64,000 bases of DNA from PALSA-1004 sp046596405 (GCA_046596405.1 JBKJMN010000021.1:1-64000), one strand, 5' to 3'; positions 35,662 to 44,764 are shown, counted from the stretch's first letter. A program made the numbers and translations. The notes: generated by a model from the letters alone, not told the origin.

Positions 35662-35832
35662 ATGAGCAATAACTATCCTCATCCGATCATCGCGCGCGAA
35701 GGGTGGCCGTACATGGTCGCCAGTTTTTCCGTCGCGCTCGCGGTTACGTTTGCCGCCCGGTGGCCCAGGGCCGCGGTGAGCGATAGCGTGGCGGCGAGCG
35801 CGACGGTAATCGCGGAGCTGGGGTCGCATTGA
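35662..35832 (+). pseudogene. psd: Phosphatidylserine decarboxylase (psd) with large in-frame deletion
   Basis: A 56-codon frame begins MSNNYPHPIIAREGWPYMV, the standard start of betaproteobacterial Psd, with the first membrane segment. After about residue 32 it jumps to WPRAAVSDSVAASATVIAEL, which looks like the last residues of Psd. Roughly 150 residues including the self-cleavage site are missing, so it cannot be active. The frame is kept and its stop overlaps the pssA ATG (TGATG), so translation of this mini-ORF may still be needed for pssA coupling. The position between ilvC and pssA is exactly where psd normally lies. Confidence 0.75.
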
Positions 35833-36662
35833 TGTACGGCCGCAAAGATAAGTGGCTCGGCGAAAGCGGCAGGATCCGCCGTCGCGGGATTTACTGGCTG
35901 CCCAATGTATTCACCACGGTCGCGTTGTTCGCGGGTTTTTTTTCGATCGTGCAGGCGATGAGCGGACGTTTCGACCAGTCCGCGCTCGCCATCTTCGTGG
36001 CTCTGGTATTTGACGGCCTCGACGGCCGGGTGGCGCGCTTCACGCATACGCAAAGCGCGTTCGGCGCCGAATACGACAGCCTGTCCGACATGGTGTCGTT
36101 CGGGGTCGCGCCGGCGCTCGTGATTTACGTGTGGGCGCTCAAGGATTTTTCCAATGCGCAGAACATCCCGATGCTCGGCGCGTGGGTGACGGCCAAGCTC
36201 GGCTGGATTGCCGCCTTCATTTATTGCGCTTGCGCGGCGTTGCGGCTGGCGCGCTTCAACACCCAGCTCGAAGTCGCCGACAAGCGTTTTTTCCAGGGCC
36301 TGCCGAGCCCGGCCGCGGCTTGCGTCGTCGCCGGGCTCGTGTGGGCGATGGACGCGCATCAGATCGGCGGCGCCGACGTGAAATGGCTGGCGTGGGTGCT
36401 GACCATGTTCGCGGGCCTGACGATGGTCACCAACTTAAAGTACTACAGCGGCAAGGACATCAATCCGCGCAAGAGCGTGTCGTTTCCCGTCGTGGTGGCG
36501 ATCGCGTTGGCGGTCGTGGCGCTCGTCGCCGTATCGAGCACGCTGCCTGAAATGATGTTTATCCTGTTCGTTGGCTATGCGCTGTCGGGCTACGTGCTCG
36601 CGCTGCTGGATTTCGCGCGCCGCAAAGGCACCGCCCGCCCGCCCGCCGCGCCGGCGCCCTGA
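35832..36662 (+). CDS. pssA: CDP-diacylglycerol--serine O-phosphatidyltransferase
   Basis: A 276-aa membrane enzyme making phosphatidylserine from CDP-diacylglycerol and serine. The CDP-alcohol phosphatidyltransferase motif is complete: DGLDGRVARF then GAEYDSLSD. Multiple hydrophobic helices follow. The ATG overlaps the stop of the psd remnant. With psd destroyed here, conversion to phosphatidylethanolamine needs another decarboxylase elsewhere in the genome. Confidence 0.95.
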   Translation: MYGRKDKWLGESGRIRRRGIYWLPNVFTTVALFAGFFSIVQAMSGRFDQSALAIFVALVFDGLDGRVARFTHTQSAFGAEYDSLSDMVSFGVAPALVIYVWALKDFSNAQNIPMLGAWVTAKLGWIAAFIYCACAALRLARFNTQLEVADKRFFQGLPSPAAACVVAGLVWAMDAHQIGGADVKWLAWVLTMFAGLTMVTNLKYYSGKDINPRKSVSFPVVVAIALAVVALVAVSSTLPEMMFILFVGYALSGYVLALLDFARRKGTARPPAAPAP

Positions 36663-36665
36663 GGC

Positions 36666-36694
36666 TTGCTTCCGGCCCCAAAACCCTTTATATT
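36666..36694 (+). promoter_or_regulatory. Possible promoter before the leuA leader
   Basis: TTGCTT, 17 bp, TATATT. Transcription would begin at about 36701, right at the leader-peptide ATG at 36702, so the leader could be translated from a nearly leaderless mRNA. Confidence 0.45.
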
Positions 36695-36701
36695 TTCAAC
36701 C

Positions 36702-36785
36702 ATGAGTTCCATGCACCAGGCCACGACGTTGTTCCCCACTGCCAGCCCCCTGCTGGCAGGCCTGCTGCTGCGCGTCGCGCGCTAA
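36702..36785 (+). CDS. Leucine-rich leader peptide of leuA (putative attenuator)
   Basis: A 27-codon ORF (ATG to TAA) between pssA and leuA. Six of its residues are Leu, clustered as PLLAGLLLR near the end, as in leader peptides that sense leucyl-tRNA. The leucine codons are CTG/TTG. A stem TGCCAGC / GCTGGCA overlaps the Leu codons. It is followed by 108 bp to leuA containing another small stem CCGGGT / ACCCGG. I see no clear terminator with a U-run, so control may be translational rather than classical attenuation. Confidence 0.6.
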   Translation: MSSMHQATTLFPTASPLLAGLLLRVAR

Positions 36786-36893
36786 ATACTCCTCTTACAT
36801 TCTGATTTTTGTGGTGCGGCCGGGTGATGGAAACCCGGATTGATGACGATATTCGCGCGCGCACTTCGTGACGCAGCCGAACTGGAGAAGCTC

Positions 36894-38435
36894 ATGAGCA
36901 AGGAAAAACTGATCATATTCGATACCACCATGCGCGACGGCGAGCAAAGCCCGGGCGCCTCGATGACGAAGGACGAGAAGCTGCGCATCGCGCGCCAGCT
37001 CGAGCGGATGCATGTCGACATCATCGAAGCGGGCTTTCCGGCGGCGAGCGACGGCGATTTCGAGTCGGTCAAGGCGGTGGCCGCGGCCGTGCGCGAAAGC
37101 ACCGTATGCGGGCTGGCACGCGCCAATGAAAAGGACGTGCGCCGGTGCGGCGAAGCCGTCAAAGGCGCGAAATCGCCGCGCGTGCATACGTTTATCGCGA
37201 CGAGCCCGATCCACATGGAAAAGAAGCTGCGCATGGAGCCGTCACAGGTGATCGAGCAGGCGGTGCGCGCGGTCCAGTGGGCACGTGACTACACGCACGA
37301 CGTCGAATTTTCTCCAGAAGACGCCGGGCGCTCCGACCTGGACTTTCTGTGCCGCATCCTCGAACAGGTTATTGCTGCGGGCGCGACGACGATCAACGTG
37401 CCCGACACGGTCGGTTATACGCTGCCCGAGCACTTCGGCAGCCTCATCCGGAAGCTGCGCGAGCGCATCCCCAATTCGGACAAGGCCGTGTGGTCCGTTC
37501 ACTGCCACAACGATCTCGGATTGGCGGTCGCCAATTCGTTGTCGGCGGTGTTGAACGGCGCGCGTCAGGTGGAATGCACGATCAACGGATTGGGCGAGCG
37601 CGCCGGTAACGCCTCGCTTGAAGAGATCGTCATGGCCGTGCGCACGCGCCAGGACGTGTTCCCGTGCGACACCGGCATCGATGCGACCCAGATCGTGCCC
37701 GCGTCCAAGCTCGTGTCCGGCATCACCGGTTATCCGGTGCAGCCCAATAAAGCGATCGTCGGCGCCAACGCATTCGCGCACGAATCCGGCATTCATCAGG
37801 ACGGCGTGCTCAAGCATCGCGAGACCTATGAAATCATGAGCGCCGAAAGCGTTGGCTGGACGACCAATCGACTGACGCTGGGAAAATTGTCAGGACGCAA
37901 CGCGTTCAAGTCGCGCCTGCAGGAAATCGGCATCGAGCTTGCGTCCGAGGAGGCGTTCAACGCTGCGTTCACGCGCTTCAAAACGCTCGCGGACAAAAAG
38001 CGCGAAATATTCGACGAGGATCTGCAGGCGTTGATTACCGAGGAAAGTCTGGAGCACGTCGCGAACGAGCACTACCACCTGGTATCGCTCACCGCGCACT
38101 CGGAGACCGGCGCATTGCCGTTCGCAAAAATCGTTTTGTCGGAGAATGGCAAAGAGCGGCCCGCGCAATCGAGCGGGAGCGGCCCGGTCGATGCGTCGTT
38201 CAAGGCAATCGAAAGCCTCGTGAACAGCGGCGCGGAGTTGTTGTTGTATTCGGTCAACAACATCACCAGCGGCACGGACTCGCAGGGTGAAGTCACGGTC
38301 CGGCTGTCGAAGACGGGTCGCATCGTCAACGGCCAGGGTGCGGACACCGATATCGTCGTTGCTTCTGCGAAAGCGTACCTCAACGCGCTGAACAAGCTGC
38401 ATTCGAAGCTCGAGCGACTGAATCCGCAGGTGTGA
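36894..38435 (+). CDS. leuA: 2-isopropylmalate synthase
   Basis: A 513-aa enzyme for the first step of leucine synthesis. ATG 36894 follows GGAG and starts MSKEKLIIFDTTMRDGEQSP; the longer frame is not needed. Motifs: TTMRDGEQSPG (metal and catalytic Arg), VHCHNDLGLAVAN, and NGLGERAGNASLEE. The C-terminal LeuA dimer domain for leucine feedback (residues of about 390-505) is intact. Confidence 0.96.
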   Translation: MSKEKLIIFDTTMRDGEQSPGASMTKDEKLRIARQLERMHVDIIEAGFPAASDGDFESVKAVAAAVRESTVCGLARANEKDVRRCGEAVKGAKSPRVHTFIATSPIHMEKKLRMEPSQVIEQAVRAVQWARDYTHDVEFSPEDAGRSDLDFLCRILEQVIAAGATTINVPDTVGYTLPEHFGSLIRKLRERIPNSDKAVWSVHCHNDLGLAVANSLSAVLNGARQVECTINGLGERAGNASLEEIVMAVRTRQDVFPCDTGIDATQIVPASKLVSGITGYPVQPNKAIVGANAFAHESGIHQDGVLKHRETYEIMSAESVGWTTNRLTLGKLSGRNAFKSRLQEIGIELASEEAFNAAFTRFKTLADKKREIFDEDLQALITEESLEHVANEHYHLVSLTAHSETGALPFAKIVLSENGKERPAQSSGSGPVDASFKAIESLVNSGAELLLYSVNNITSGTDSQGEVTVRLSKTGRIVNGQGADTDIVVASAKAYLNALNKLHSKLERLNPQV

Positions 38436-38465
38436 CCGGTAGCGCGCCGCGCCAGCCGCACCAAG

Positions 38466-38494
38466 AAAAAGGGCGCCCGCAGGCGCCTTTTTTT
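38466..38494 (+). terminator. Rho-independent terminator after leuA
   Basis: A-run, then stem GGCGCC-cgca-GGCGCC and seven T. The A-run pairs with the T-run, so it may work in both directions for leuA and the converging gene at 38510. Confidence 0.9.
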
Positions 38495-38509
38495 AAATCC
38501 TCTCAACGT

Positions 38510-39340
38510 TCAGCCATCGAGCTTGACGCGCGAGGCCGTGGCGATCTTGAGTTGGTTTTTTATTTCCTTCACGCGCGGCAGCGCGGCGACGACTTCCGAC
38601 GCATGCACCGGTTCATTGCCGCGGTCGACCATGCCGGCGAGGGTCACTACGCCCTGGTCCGCGGTGATCGTGATGTGCATTTTTTCGGTTCGCGGGTCGG
38701 CGCGCAACGCGGCGCGCACATGGGTCTCGAGCGCGAGGTTGGCGAGCATTTGCAGCGACTGCGCGGACTCCTGGAACTGCGCATTTTTGACCAGCGCCAT
38801 CACTTGATCCACGCATTCGTCGATCGAGACGCGTTCGGTATTGAGCACGAGGTCGTACTGCTCGGGATCCTGCCAGTTGACGCCGAAATGCCGGCGCGTG
38901 ATTGCGCCGTGCGCCTCTTCGGAGAGCTTGATCTCGTTGGTAATGAACGCCTCGTCGTCGGAACTGAGCCGCGCCATCATGCGCTGCACGCGCACTTGCA
39001 TCGGCGCGCATACGCGCACGCAAATCACGTGCTGGATGGGACGCAACAGATGCGCCGAGCCCCAGCCGCGAATGACCGACACGCCGTCGGCTTCCGCGAG
39101 CGCCATGGTTTCGTCGGCGGTGTAGATCGACAGGCTGGTCTTGTCAGTCGTCAGGCGCTCCCAGATATTGGCCTTGCCGTCGAGAAAACGCACGACGTGG
39201 CTTTTGCGCAAACGCATCTTGTTCGCGAGCTGATCGATGATTTCGTGGTGCACGACCGGCTTGCCCAGGCGTGTGGAGAGGGAGCTCGCAACGTCCTTGC
39301 CGAGCGAGCCCATTTCACGGGTCATGGCGATGAGCGGCAT
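38510..39340 (-). CDS. Cytidylate-kinase-like protein with C-terminal BON domain
   Basis: A 276-aa protein from ATG 39340 (GGAG upstream). Residues 1-195 resemble the cytidylate kinase-like family: TREMGSLGKDVASSLSTRLG, VIRGWGSAHLLR, RRHFGVNWQDPEQYDLVLNT. Residues of about 200-275 form a BON domain (DQGVVTLAGMVDRGNEP), a module that usually binds membranes or lipids in exported proteins. No signal peptide is visible. The nucleotide substrate is unknown; a true CMP kinase role is unlikely. Confidence 0.8.
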   Translation of the reverse strand: MPLIAMTREMGSLGKDVASSLSTRLGKPVVHHEIIDQLANKMRLRKSHVVRFLDGKANIWERLTTDKTSLSIYTADETMALAEADGVSVIRGWGSAHLLRPIQHVICVRVCAPMQVRVQRMMARLSSDDEAFITNEIKLSEEAHGAITRRHFGVNWQDPEQYDLVLNTERVSIDECVDQVMALVKNAQFQESAQSLQMLANLALETHVRAALRADPRTEKMHITITADQGVVTLAGMVDRGNEPVHASEVVAALPRVKEIKNQLKIATASRVKLDG

Positions 39341-39426
39341 GGCTGATCTCCGGAAGATATGCAAAGCGGGGTAAACAGGATAGCACCGCGGCGCCCGTTG
39401 CGGGACTAAATCCGTGCTGTGCCGCG

Positions 39427-39777
39427 TCAAATACGCCGCCTTGCGGCGCGCACGAAAAGGATGCTGGCCACGAAGCAAATCAGCGCGAGCGCGATTTGCG
39501 CGCCTGCCAGATACGCCGACATGCCGCGCTCCGACCACGCGCGGACGGCGCCTTCGGCGAAATAGGCGAGTACCAGCATCGACGTCCATTGATAGGTATA
39601 AATTTTGCCGCGCAGTATGCCGAAAAGAGGCGCCAGCAACGGGAGGACCTTGAGAGCCAGCATGGACCCGCCGGGCCGCAGCGGCGCCAGAACCAGCTCC
39701 CACGCGAGCCCCAGAAAAATCAGCGCAATGAGACTGATCACCGTTACATAGTACGCTGCGGGATCCGTGCGCATCAT
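39427..39777 (-). CDS. DUF2069 membrane protein
   Basis: A 116-aa protein with four hydrophobic segments (VISLIALIFLGLAWELVLAP, MLALKVLPLLAPLFGILRGK). GKIYTYQWTSMLVLAYFAEG is typical for DUF2069. It overlaps the HugZ-like gene by 4 bp, and with wrbA forms an operon often seen in betaproteobacteria. Function unknown. Confidence 0.88.
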   Translation of the reverse strand: MMRTDPAAYYVTVISLIALIFLGLAWELVLAPLRPGGSMLALKVLPLLAPLFGILRGKIYTYQWTSMLVLAYFAEGAVRAWSERGMSAYLAGAQIALALICFVASILFVRAARRRI

Positions 39778-40472
39778 CGGCGCGACTCCGCGGCCATCGC
39801 GACGAGCGCCGCGCGTGCGCTGGCCGCGTCGATGACCGGGTGTGCAAAGTCGAGCCGTAGCAGTTCGGCGTCGGCGCGCAGATCAAAGCCGTCGCAATCG
39901 ATTCCGGCCATCGCAACACTCGCGGGTTCGCGCTGTTTGAAATGACGGCAGTAGTCGTGCAGCGCAGCGGCATGCTCGGCATTCATGTGCGCAACGATGG
40001 CGTCTTCACAGTCGGCAAGCAAGTTAGCCGGCGGCACATAGTCGCTCGCGGCGATCCATTGAATAGAACCGAAACCGCCGATGTAACGCAGCGCAACCGG
40101 TTCGATCTGGAAGAACGAAAAATCGCCGAGCGCGAGCAGGCGTTCTGCGGCGGGGAAGAAGTTCAGATAACGCATCCGCAGCGCGGCGTGCCCGGCGCCG
40201 GCCGCCCGGGCGTTACCGAGCAGGGTCAGGCGCGCACCTTCCTGCGCATCGGCGCCGGCATCGCGCACGAGCAGGCTCACGCGCGCATCGGCCGCGATGT
40301 TTTTGGTATGTTCGGCGAGCCGGCTGATCAGGATTAGCGGCTGCGCGGCGTGATCGGTCACGCAGGGTACGCTGGACCCGAACGGATAACCGTCGAATTT
40401 TTTTGACAGTGTCGAGAGCACGCCGGAACGGTGATGACGCAGATAGCGGCGCGCGGCGTGCCCCGCGCTCAT
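39774..40472 (-). CDS. HugZ-like heme/flavin-binding split-barrel protein
   Basis: A 232-aa protein with an N-terminal pyridoxamine-phosphate-oxidase fold (GVLSTLSKKFDGYPFGSSVP, HTKNIAADARVSLLV) and a C-terminal DUF2470-type domain (EDAIVAHMNAEHAAALHDYC). This combination is found in HugZ heme-utilisation proteins and related flavin proteins. It overlaps wrbA by 4 bp, so a redox or flavin-linked role with the quinone oxidoreductase is possible. Confidence 0.82.
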   Translation of the reverse strand: MSAGHAARRYLRHHRSGVLSTLSKKFDGYPFGSSVPCVTDHAAQPLILISRLAEHTKNIAADARVSLLVRDAGADAQEGARLTLLGNARAAGAGHAALRMRYLNFFPAAERLLALGDFSFFQIEPVALRYIGGFGSIQWIAASDYVPPANLLADCEDAIVAHMNAEHAAALHDYCRHFKQREPASVAMAGIDCDGFDLRADAELLRLDFAHPVIDAASARAALVAMAAESRR

Positions 40473-41062
40473 GAGTCGAGCTTTAGCGCGATGGTCGCGA
40501 GGCGCCGGCCGAGCGCGAGGCAGAGTTTTTTCTCGTCATCGCTGATGGCGCGGTCACTCGTCGTGCCGGCGACGTGGCTCGCGCCATACGGCGTGCCGCC
40601 GGTCGTGGTGGCATGCAATTGAGGCTCGGTATACGGCAGGCCGACGACGACCATGCCGTGATGCAGGAGCGGCAGCTGCATCGAGAGCAGGGTGGCTTCC
40701 TGCCCGCCATGCTGGCTGCTCGTCGAGGTGAAGACGGCGCCTGGTTTGCCGCTTAACGCGCCGCGCAGCCATAAGGCCGAAGTAGAGTCCAGGAAATGCT
40801 TGAGCGGCGCCGCCATGTTGCCGAAGCGCGTCGGCGACCCGAGCGCAAGTGCGATGCATTCTTCGAGGTCCTTGAGCTCGACGTACGGCGCGCCCGCGGC
40901 GGGCACCTCGGGCGCGACGGCAGCGCAGACAGTTGAAACTTCGGGGACCGTGCGCACGCGCGCGGCTGCGCCCGGGACCTCTTCGACGCCGCGCGCGACG
41001 AGCTGCGCCATTTGGCGGACCGCGCCGTAACGGCTGTAGTAGAGGACGAGGATTTCTTTCAT
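40469..41062 (-). CDS. wrbA: WrbA-type NAD(P)H:quinone oxidoreductase
   Basis: A 197-aa flavodoxin-fold FMN enzyme that reduces quinones by two electrons, lowering oxidative stress. VLYYSRYGAVRQMAQLVARG binds FMN phosphate, GSPTRFGNMAAPLKHFLD and TSSQHGGQEATLLSM are WrbA signatures. It heads the wrbA-hugZ-DUF2069 unit and is divergent from the yihY-like gene with 59 bp between. Confidence 0.93.
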   Translation of the reverse strand: MKEILVLYYSRYGAVRQMAQLVARGVEEVPGAAARVRTVPEVSTVCAAVAPEVPAAGAPYVELKDLEECIALALGSPTRFGNMAAPLKHFLDSTSALWLRGALSGKPGAVFTSTSSQHGGQEATLLSMQLPLLHHGMVVVGLPYTEPQLHATTTGGTPYGASHVAGTTSDRAISDDEKKLCLALGRRLATIALKLDS

Positions 41063-41121
41063 CAGACCGGGCCGGGCGTTGACGCGTATTATATAGGAGC
41101 AACGGAAAGCATCCCGCCGAC

Positions 41122-42375
41122 ATGGAAATAAAAAGCGCTCCGCTCACCGATCTTGTGCGTATTTTCGGCCGCCGCTTCGTCGACGACCGCTGCATGCAGA
41201 TCGCGAGCAGCCTCACGTTCACGTCGCTGCTCGCGCTGGTGCCTATCATCACTGTAGCGCTGACCGTGGTATCCGCGTTTCCGGTGTTTGAATCGCTGAT
41301 TCACCATCTGCAGCGGTTTCTGATGAACAACATCGTGCCGCAGTCGCTGGCCTCGGTCACGACTTATGCCGCGCAATTCTCCGAAAATGCGACGCAATTG
41401 ACGGCCGTCGGCGTCGCGTTCGTCGCGCTTACCGCGCTCGTGTTGATGATAACGATCGACAGTGCGTTCAACGCGATCTGGCGCGCGGCGCGCTCGCGCA
41501 ATTTTCTGCAGCGTATCCTGGTCTACTGGATGGTGCTGACGGTGGGGCCGCTGTTCGTCGGCGCGAGTCTCACGCTGACCTCGTACCTGATCAGGCTGTC
41601 GCTCGGCCTGATCGACAATCCGCCCGGCGTCGGGTTTTTGATGCTGCGCTTCGTGTCGCTGCTGCTGACCTCCGTCGCGCTCGCGCTGCTCTACTGGACG
41701 GTGCCGAACCGCCCCGTGCTCAAGCGCGATGCGCTGGTCGGCGGAATCTCCGCGGGCATCTGCCTCGAAGCGATGAAGCAGGGCTTAAGCTTCTACGTCA
41801 CCCACTTCGCGACTTACGAGTTCGTGTATGGCGCATTCGCGGCGATCCCGGTTTTTCTGCTGTGGATATATTTGTCGTGGCTGATCGTCATCGGCGGCGC
41901 CGTTCTCACGGCGCTGCTGCCCGAATGGCGGCAACGCGCCAGTCAGTCGCAACCCGTGCCGGGCAGCGATTTTTTCGATGCCCTGCAGGTATTGAAGGTA
42001 TTGTGGCGTGCGCATCGTAGCGGCGCCGTCGTGTTGGTGTCGAGCCTGCAGCCGGCGGTCAAGGCGAGCGTCGATCAACTCGAAAAAATTCTCGCGACAT
42101 TGGCGGGCGCGGGTTGGATCGCGCGCGCGGGGGCAGACGGCTGGCTACTCGCGTGCGATGCGGCCGCCATCAAGGTTGAGGGCATTTACCGCTTGTTCGT
42201 GTTTAATACGGGCGCGCACGTTCCGGCGCGGCACGCGAGCGCAGAGCTCGATCTGCTCGTCTATGAAATTTCGACGCGCATCGGCGGCCATCTGCAGATG
42301 TCGGTCGAGCAACTGTTCGTGCAGACGGAGGCGGGGGCGAAAGCGGGGCCGTCCGCCCGGCTTACCGCAGTGTGA
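41122..42375 (+). CDS. YihY-family inner-membrane protein with C-terminal extension
   Basis: A 417-aa protein. The first 280 residues are a YihY/BrkB-type membrane domain with about six helices (DRCMQIASSLTFTSLLALVP, GAFAAIPVFLLWIYLSWLIV). The remaining 130 residues are soluble and look like a winged-helix or similar domain, common in betaproteobacterial members and absent in E. coli YihY. Despite the historical name RNase BN, this family is not the nuclease. Its last 14 bp overlap the converging transglycosylase. Confidence 0.88.
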   Translation: MEIKSAPLTDLVRIFGRRFVDDRCMQIASSLTFTSLLALVPIITVALTVVSAFPVFESLIHHLQRFLMNNIVPQSLASVTTYAAQFSENATQLTAVGVAFVALTALVLMITIDSAFNAIWRAARSRNFLQRILVYWMVLTVGPLFVGASLTLTSYLIRLSLGLIDNPPGVGFLMLRFVSLLLTSVALALLYWTVPNRPVLKRDALVGGISAGICLEAMKQGLSFYVTHFATYEFVYGAFAAIPVFLLWIYLSWLIVIGGAVLTALLPEWRQRASQSQPVPGSDFFDALQVLKVLWRAHRSGAVVLVSSLQPAVKASVDQLEKILATLAGAGWIARAGADGWLLACDAAAIKVEGIYRLFVFNTGAHVPARHASAELDLLVYEISTRIGGHLQMSVEQLFVQTEAGAKAGPSARLTAV

Positions 42376-42985
42376 CGGACGCGGCGGGCGAGACGCCGTC
42401 AGCGGGGTACTTCCAGTTGGAAATCCACGCGCGCACCACCATGTTGGGATACTCGGCCTGGCCGAGGCTGCCGTTGTAACGGCCGAGCGCGCGGAAATAG
42501 TCGCCGCGCTCGCGGTCGAGATAATGGCGCAAAATCCAGCAGCCGTAGCGCAGGTTGGTGCGCAGGTTGAATAAATTGTCCTGCGTGTTTTCCGACAGCT
42601 TTACCCAGAAAGGCATCACCTGCATGTAACCGCGCGCGCCCGCAGTCGATACCGCATGCTTGCGGAAATTGCTTTCGATCTGGATCAGTCCAAGCACGAG
42701 TTGCGGGTCGAGTCCGGCGCGCTTCGCTTCATAGTGCACCGTCACCAGGAAATCTTCGCGCGTGTGCCGGTCGGGGATGCGGCGCGCGAGTTTTTTCGAC
42801 ATTGCGTCGAGCCAGGTGCGCGCTTCCTCGACAGTGTCGAACGCGAGGAACGGCACCGCCTGGTCGCTCACCCGCTTGTGCAGGCCGGCGCGCACGCTGG
42901 CCGTGAGATCCTCATACTTTTGCGCGCCACCCCACGCCGGCCCGGCCAGCATGATGCAGCAGGTGGCGACGATCAGCCCGCGCAT
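42362..42985 (-). CDS. Lytic transglycosylase (SLT domain)
   Basis: A 207-aa protein with a signal peptide (GLIVATCCIMLAGPAWG) and a C-terminal SLT domain: LGLIQIESNFRKHAVSTAGARG with the catalytic Glu, then GYMQVMPFW and ALGRYNGSLG. It cleaves peptidoglycan to anhydromuropeptides, the substrates handled by AmpD, also encoded in this window. The start overlaps the end of proS by 13 bp. Confidence 0.92.
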   Translation of the reverse strand: MRGLIVATCCIMLAGPAWGGAQKYEDLTASVRAGLHKRVSDQAVPFLAFDTVEEARTWLDAMSKKLARRIPDRHTREDFLVTVHYEAKRAGLDPQLVLGLIQIESNFRKHAVSTAGARGYMQVMPFWVKLSENTQDNLFNLRTNLRYGCWILRHYLDRERGDYFRALGRYNGSLGQAEYPNMVVRAWISNWKYPADGVSPAASVTLR

Positions 42986-44697
42986 AGTCGGGCATGAATC
43001 CCGGCAACGGCGTCGGCCAAAGCTATCGCTTGTGCGGATTTGTCGCGCCGCCCCTGGTATTCAATCTCGCCCTGCTTCAAGCTGCGTTCGCCGATCACGA
43101 TGCGATGCGGGATGCCGCTCAATTCCATATCGGCGAACATGACGCCCGGCCGCTCGTTGCGGTCGTCGAGCAGCACTTCGATGCCGGCGGCCGCGAGCTC
43201 GGCATAAAGCTTCTCCGCCGCTTCGCGTACCGCGGCGCTTTTGCGCATGCCGATCGGCACAATGGCAAGCGCAAATGGTGCGATCGACGGCGGCCAGATG
43301 ATGCCGCGCTCGTCGTGATTCTGCTCGATCGCGGCGGCGACGATGCGCGTGATGCCGATACCGTAGCAACCCATTTCCATCGGCTGGTGTTTGCCCGCGT
43401 CGTCGAGAAACGTGCATTTGAGGACCGCAGAATACTTGGTGCGCAACTGGAAAATATGCCCGACCTCGATCCCACGGCAGATCTCGACCCGGCCCTTGCC
43501 ATCGGGACTCGCGTCGCCTGCGATGACATTGCGAATATCGGCAACGAGCGCGGAATCCGGCAGATCGCGTCCCCAGTTGACGTTGCAGTAGTGCTGCCCG
43601 TCACTGTTGGCGCCGCATGCGAAGTCGTGCGCGGACGCCGCCGAACGGTCGACGATCACGGTCAGCTTGGCGGGATTTTTAATCTGCAGCGGACCGAGCG
43701 AACCGAAACCCGCGCCGAATACCGCGCGCACGTCGGCTTCGGCGGCGGGCTGCAGGGGCGTTTGTAGCGCGGGCAGTTTTGCCGCCTTGATTTCGTTCAG
43801 CATGTGATCGCCGCGCAGTATGAGCGCGACCAAGCCTTCGGTCCCCTGATAGACCAGGGTTTTGACGGTCTGCTGCGGCGCAATCTTGAGCAGCTGGCAC
43901 AAATCGTCGATCGTGCGTACCCCGGGTGTCGCGATCATGGTCATCGCGGCGGTCGCCGCGCCGCGTACGGCCGGTGTAGCGAGCGCTTCGGCCAGTTCTA
44001 TATTGGCCGCATAGTCCGACTCCGGGCAGAACGCGATCGCGTCCTCGCCGGAATCCGCGAGCACGTGGAATTCGTGCGAGCCCGTGCCGCCGATCGAACC
44101 GGTGTCGGCGGCGACCGCGCGAAACTTGAGCCCGAGGCGCGTGAAAATGCGCGTATACGTTTCGTACATGTTGCGATATTCGCGCTCGAGATCGACATAG
44201 CTCGCGTGAAACGAATAGCCGTCCTTCATCACAAACTCGCGTCCGCGCATGACGCCGAAGCGCGGCCGCCGCTCGTCGCGGAATTTGGTCTGGATCTGGT
44301 AGAAGTGAACCGGCAACTGCCGATAGCTCTTGATTTCGTTACGCGCGATATCGGTAACGACTTCTTCGGAGGTCGGCTGGATGACGAAATCGCGCTCGTG
44401 GCGGTCTTTGAGCCGCAACAATTCAGGACCGTATGCCTGCCAGCGGCCGGATTCCTGCCAGAGCTCAGCGGGTTGCACGACCGGCATCGAAAGCTCGATA
44501 GCGCCCGCCCGGTTCATCTCTTCGCGCACGATAGCTTCGACTTTGCGTGCGACGCGCAAGCCCATCGGCATCAGGCTGTAGATGCCGCTGCCAAGGCGCC
44601 GGATCAGTCCCGCGCGCAGCATCAGGCGGTGGCTCACCAGCTCCGCTTCCGACGGTGCTTCCTTCAGAGTCGAGAGAAAGAATTTCGATACGCGCAT
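42973..44697 (-). CDS. proS: Prolyl-tRNA synthetase (bacterial type with editing domain)
   Basis: A 574-aa class II synthetase. It has RKVEAIVREEMNRAGAIELSM, motif 2-type TKFRDERRPRFGVMRGREF, the INS editing domain (residues of about 225-400) and motif 3 with GCYGIGITRIVAAAIEQ. The anticodon-binding domain is at the C-terminus. Length and layout are normal for the bacterial type. Confidence 0.96.
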   Translation of the reverse strand: MRVSKFFLSTLKEAPSEAELVSHRLMLRAGLIRRLGSGIYSLMPMGLRVARKVEAIVREEMNRAGAIELSMPVVQPAELWQESGRWQAYGPELLRLKDRHERDFVIQPTSEEVVTDIARNEIKSYRQLPVHFYQIQTKFRDERRPRFGVMRGREFVMKDGYSFHASYVDLEREYRNMYETYTRIFTRLGLKFRAVAADTGSIGGTGSHEFHVLADSGEDAIAFCPESDYAANIELAEALATPAVRGAATAAMTMIATPGVRTIDDLCQLLKIAPQQTVKTLVYQGTEGLVALILRGDHMLNEIKAAKLPALQTPLQPAAEADVRAVFGAGFGSLGPLQIKNPAKLTVIVDRSAASAHDFACGANSDGQHYCNVNWGRDLPDSALVADIRNVIAGDASPDGKGRVEICRGIEVGHIFQLRTKYSAVLKCTFLDDAGKHQPMEMGCYGIGITRIVAAAIEQNHDERGIIWPPSIAPFALAIVPIGMRKSAAVREAAEKLYAELAAAGIEVLLDDRNERPGVMFADMELSGIPHRIVIGERSLKQGEIEYQGRRDKSAQAIALADAVAGIHARLCAG

Positions 44698-44764
44698 GAC
44701 TACCCGAAATCGTTGAAAGCCCTTATTCTACCGAACCCAAGTGCATTTCCGGAAACTCTCCCGC

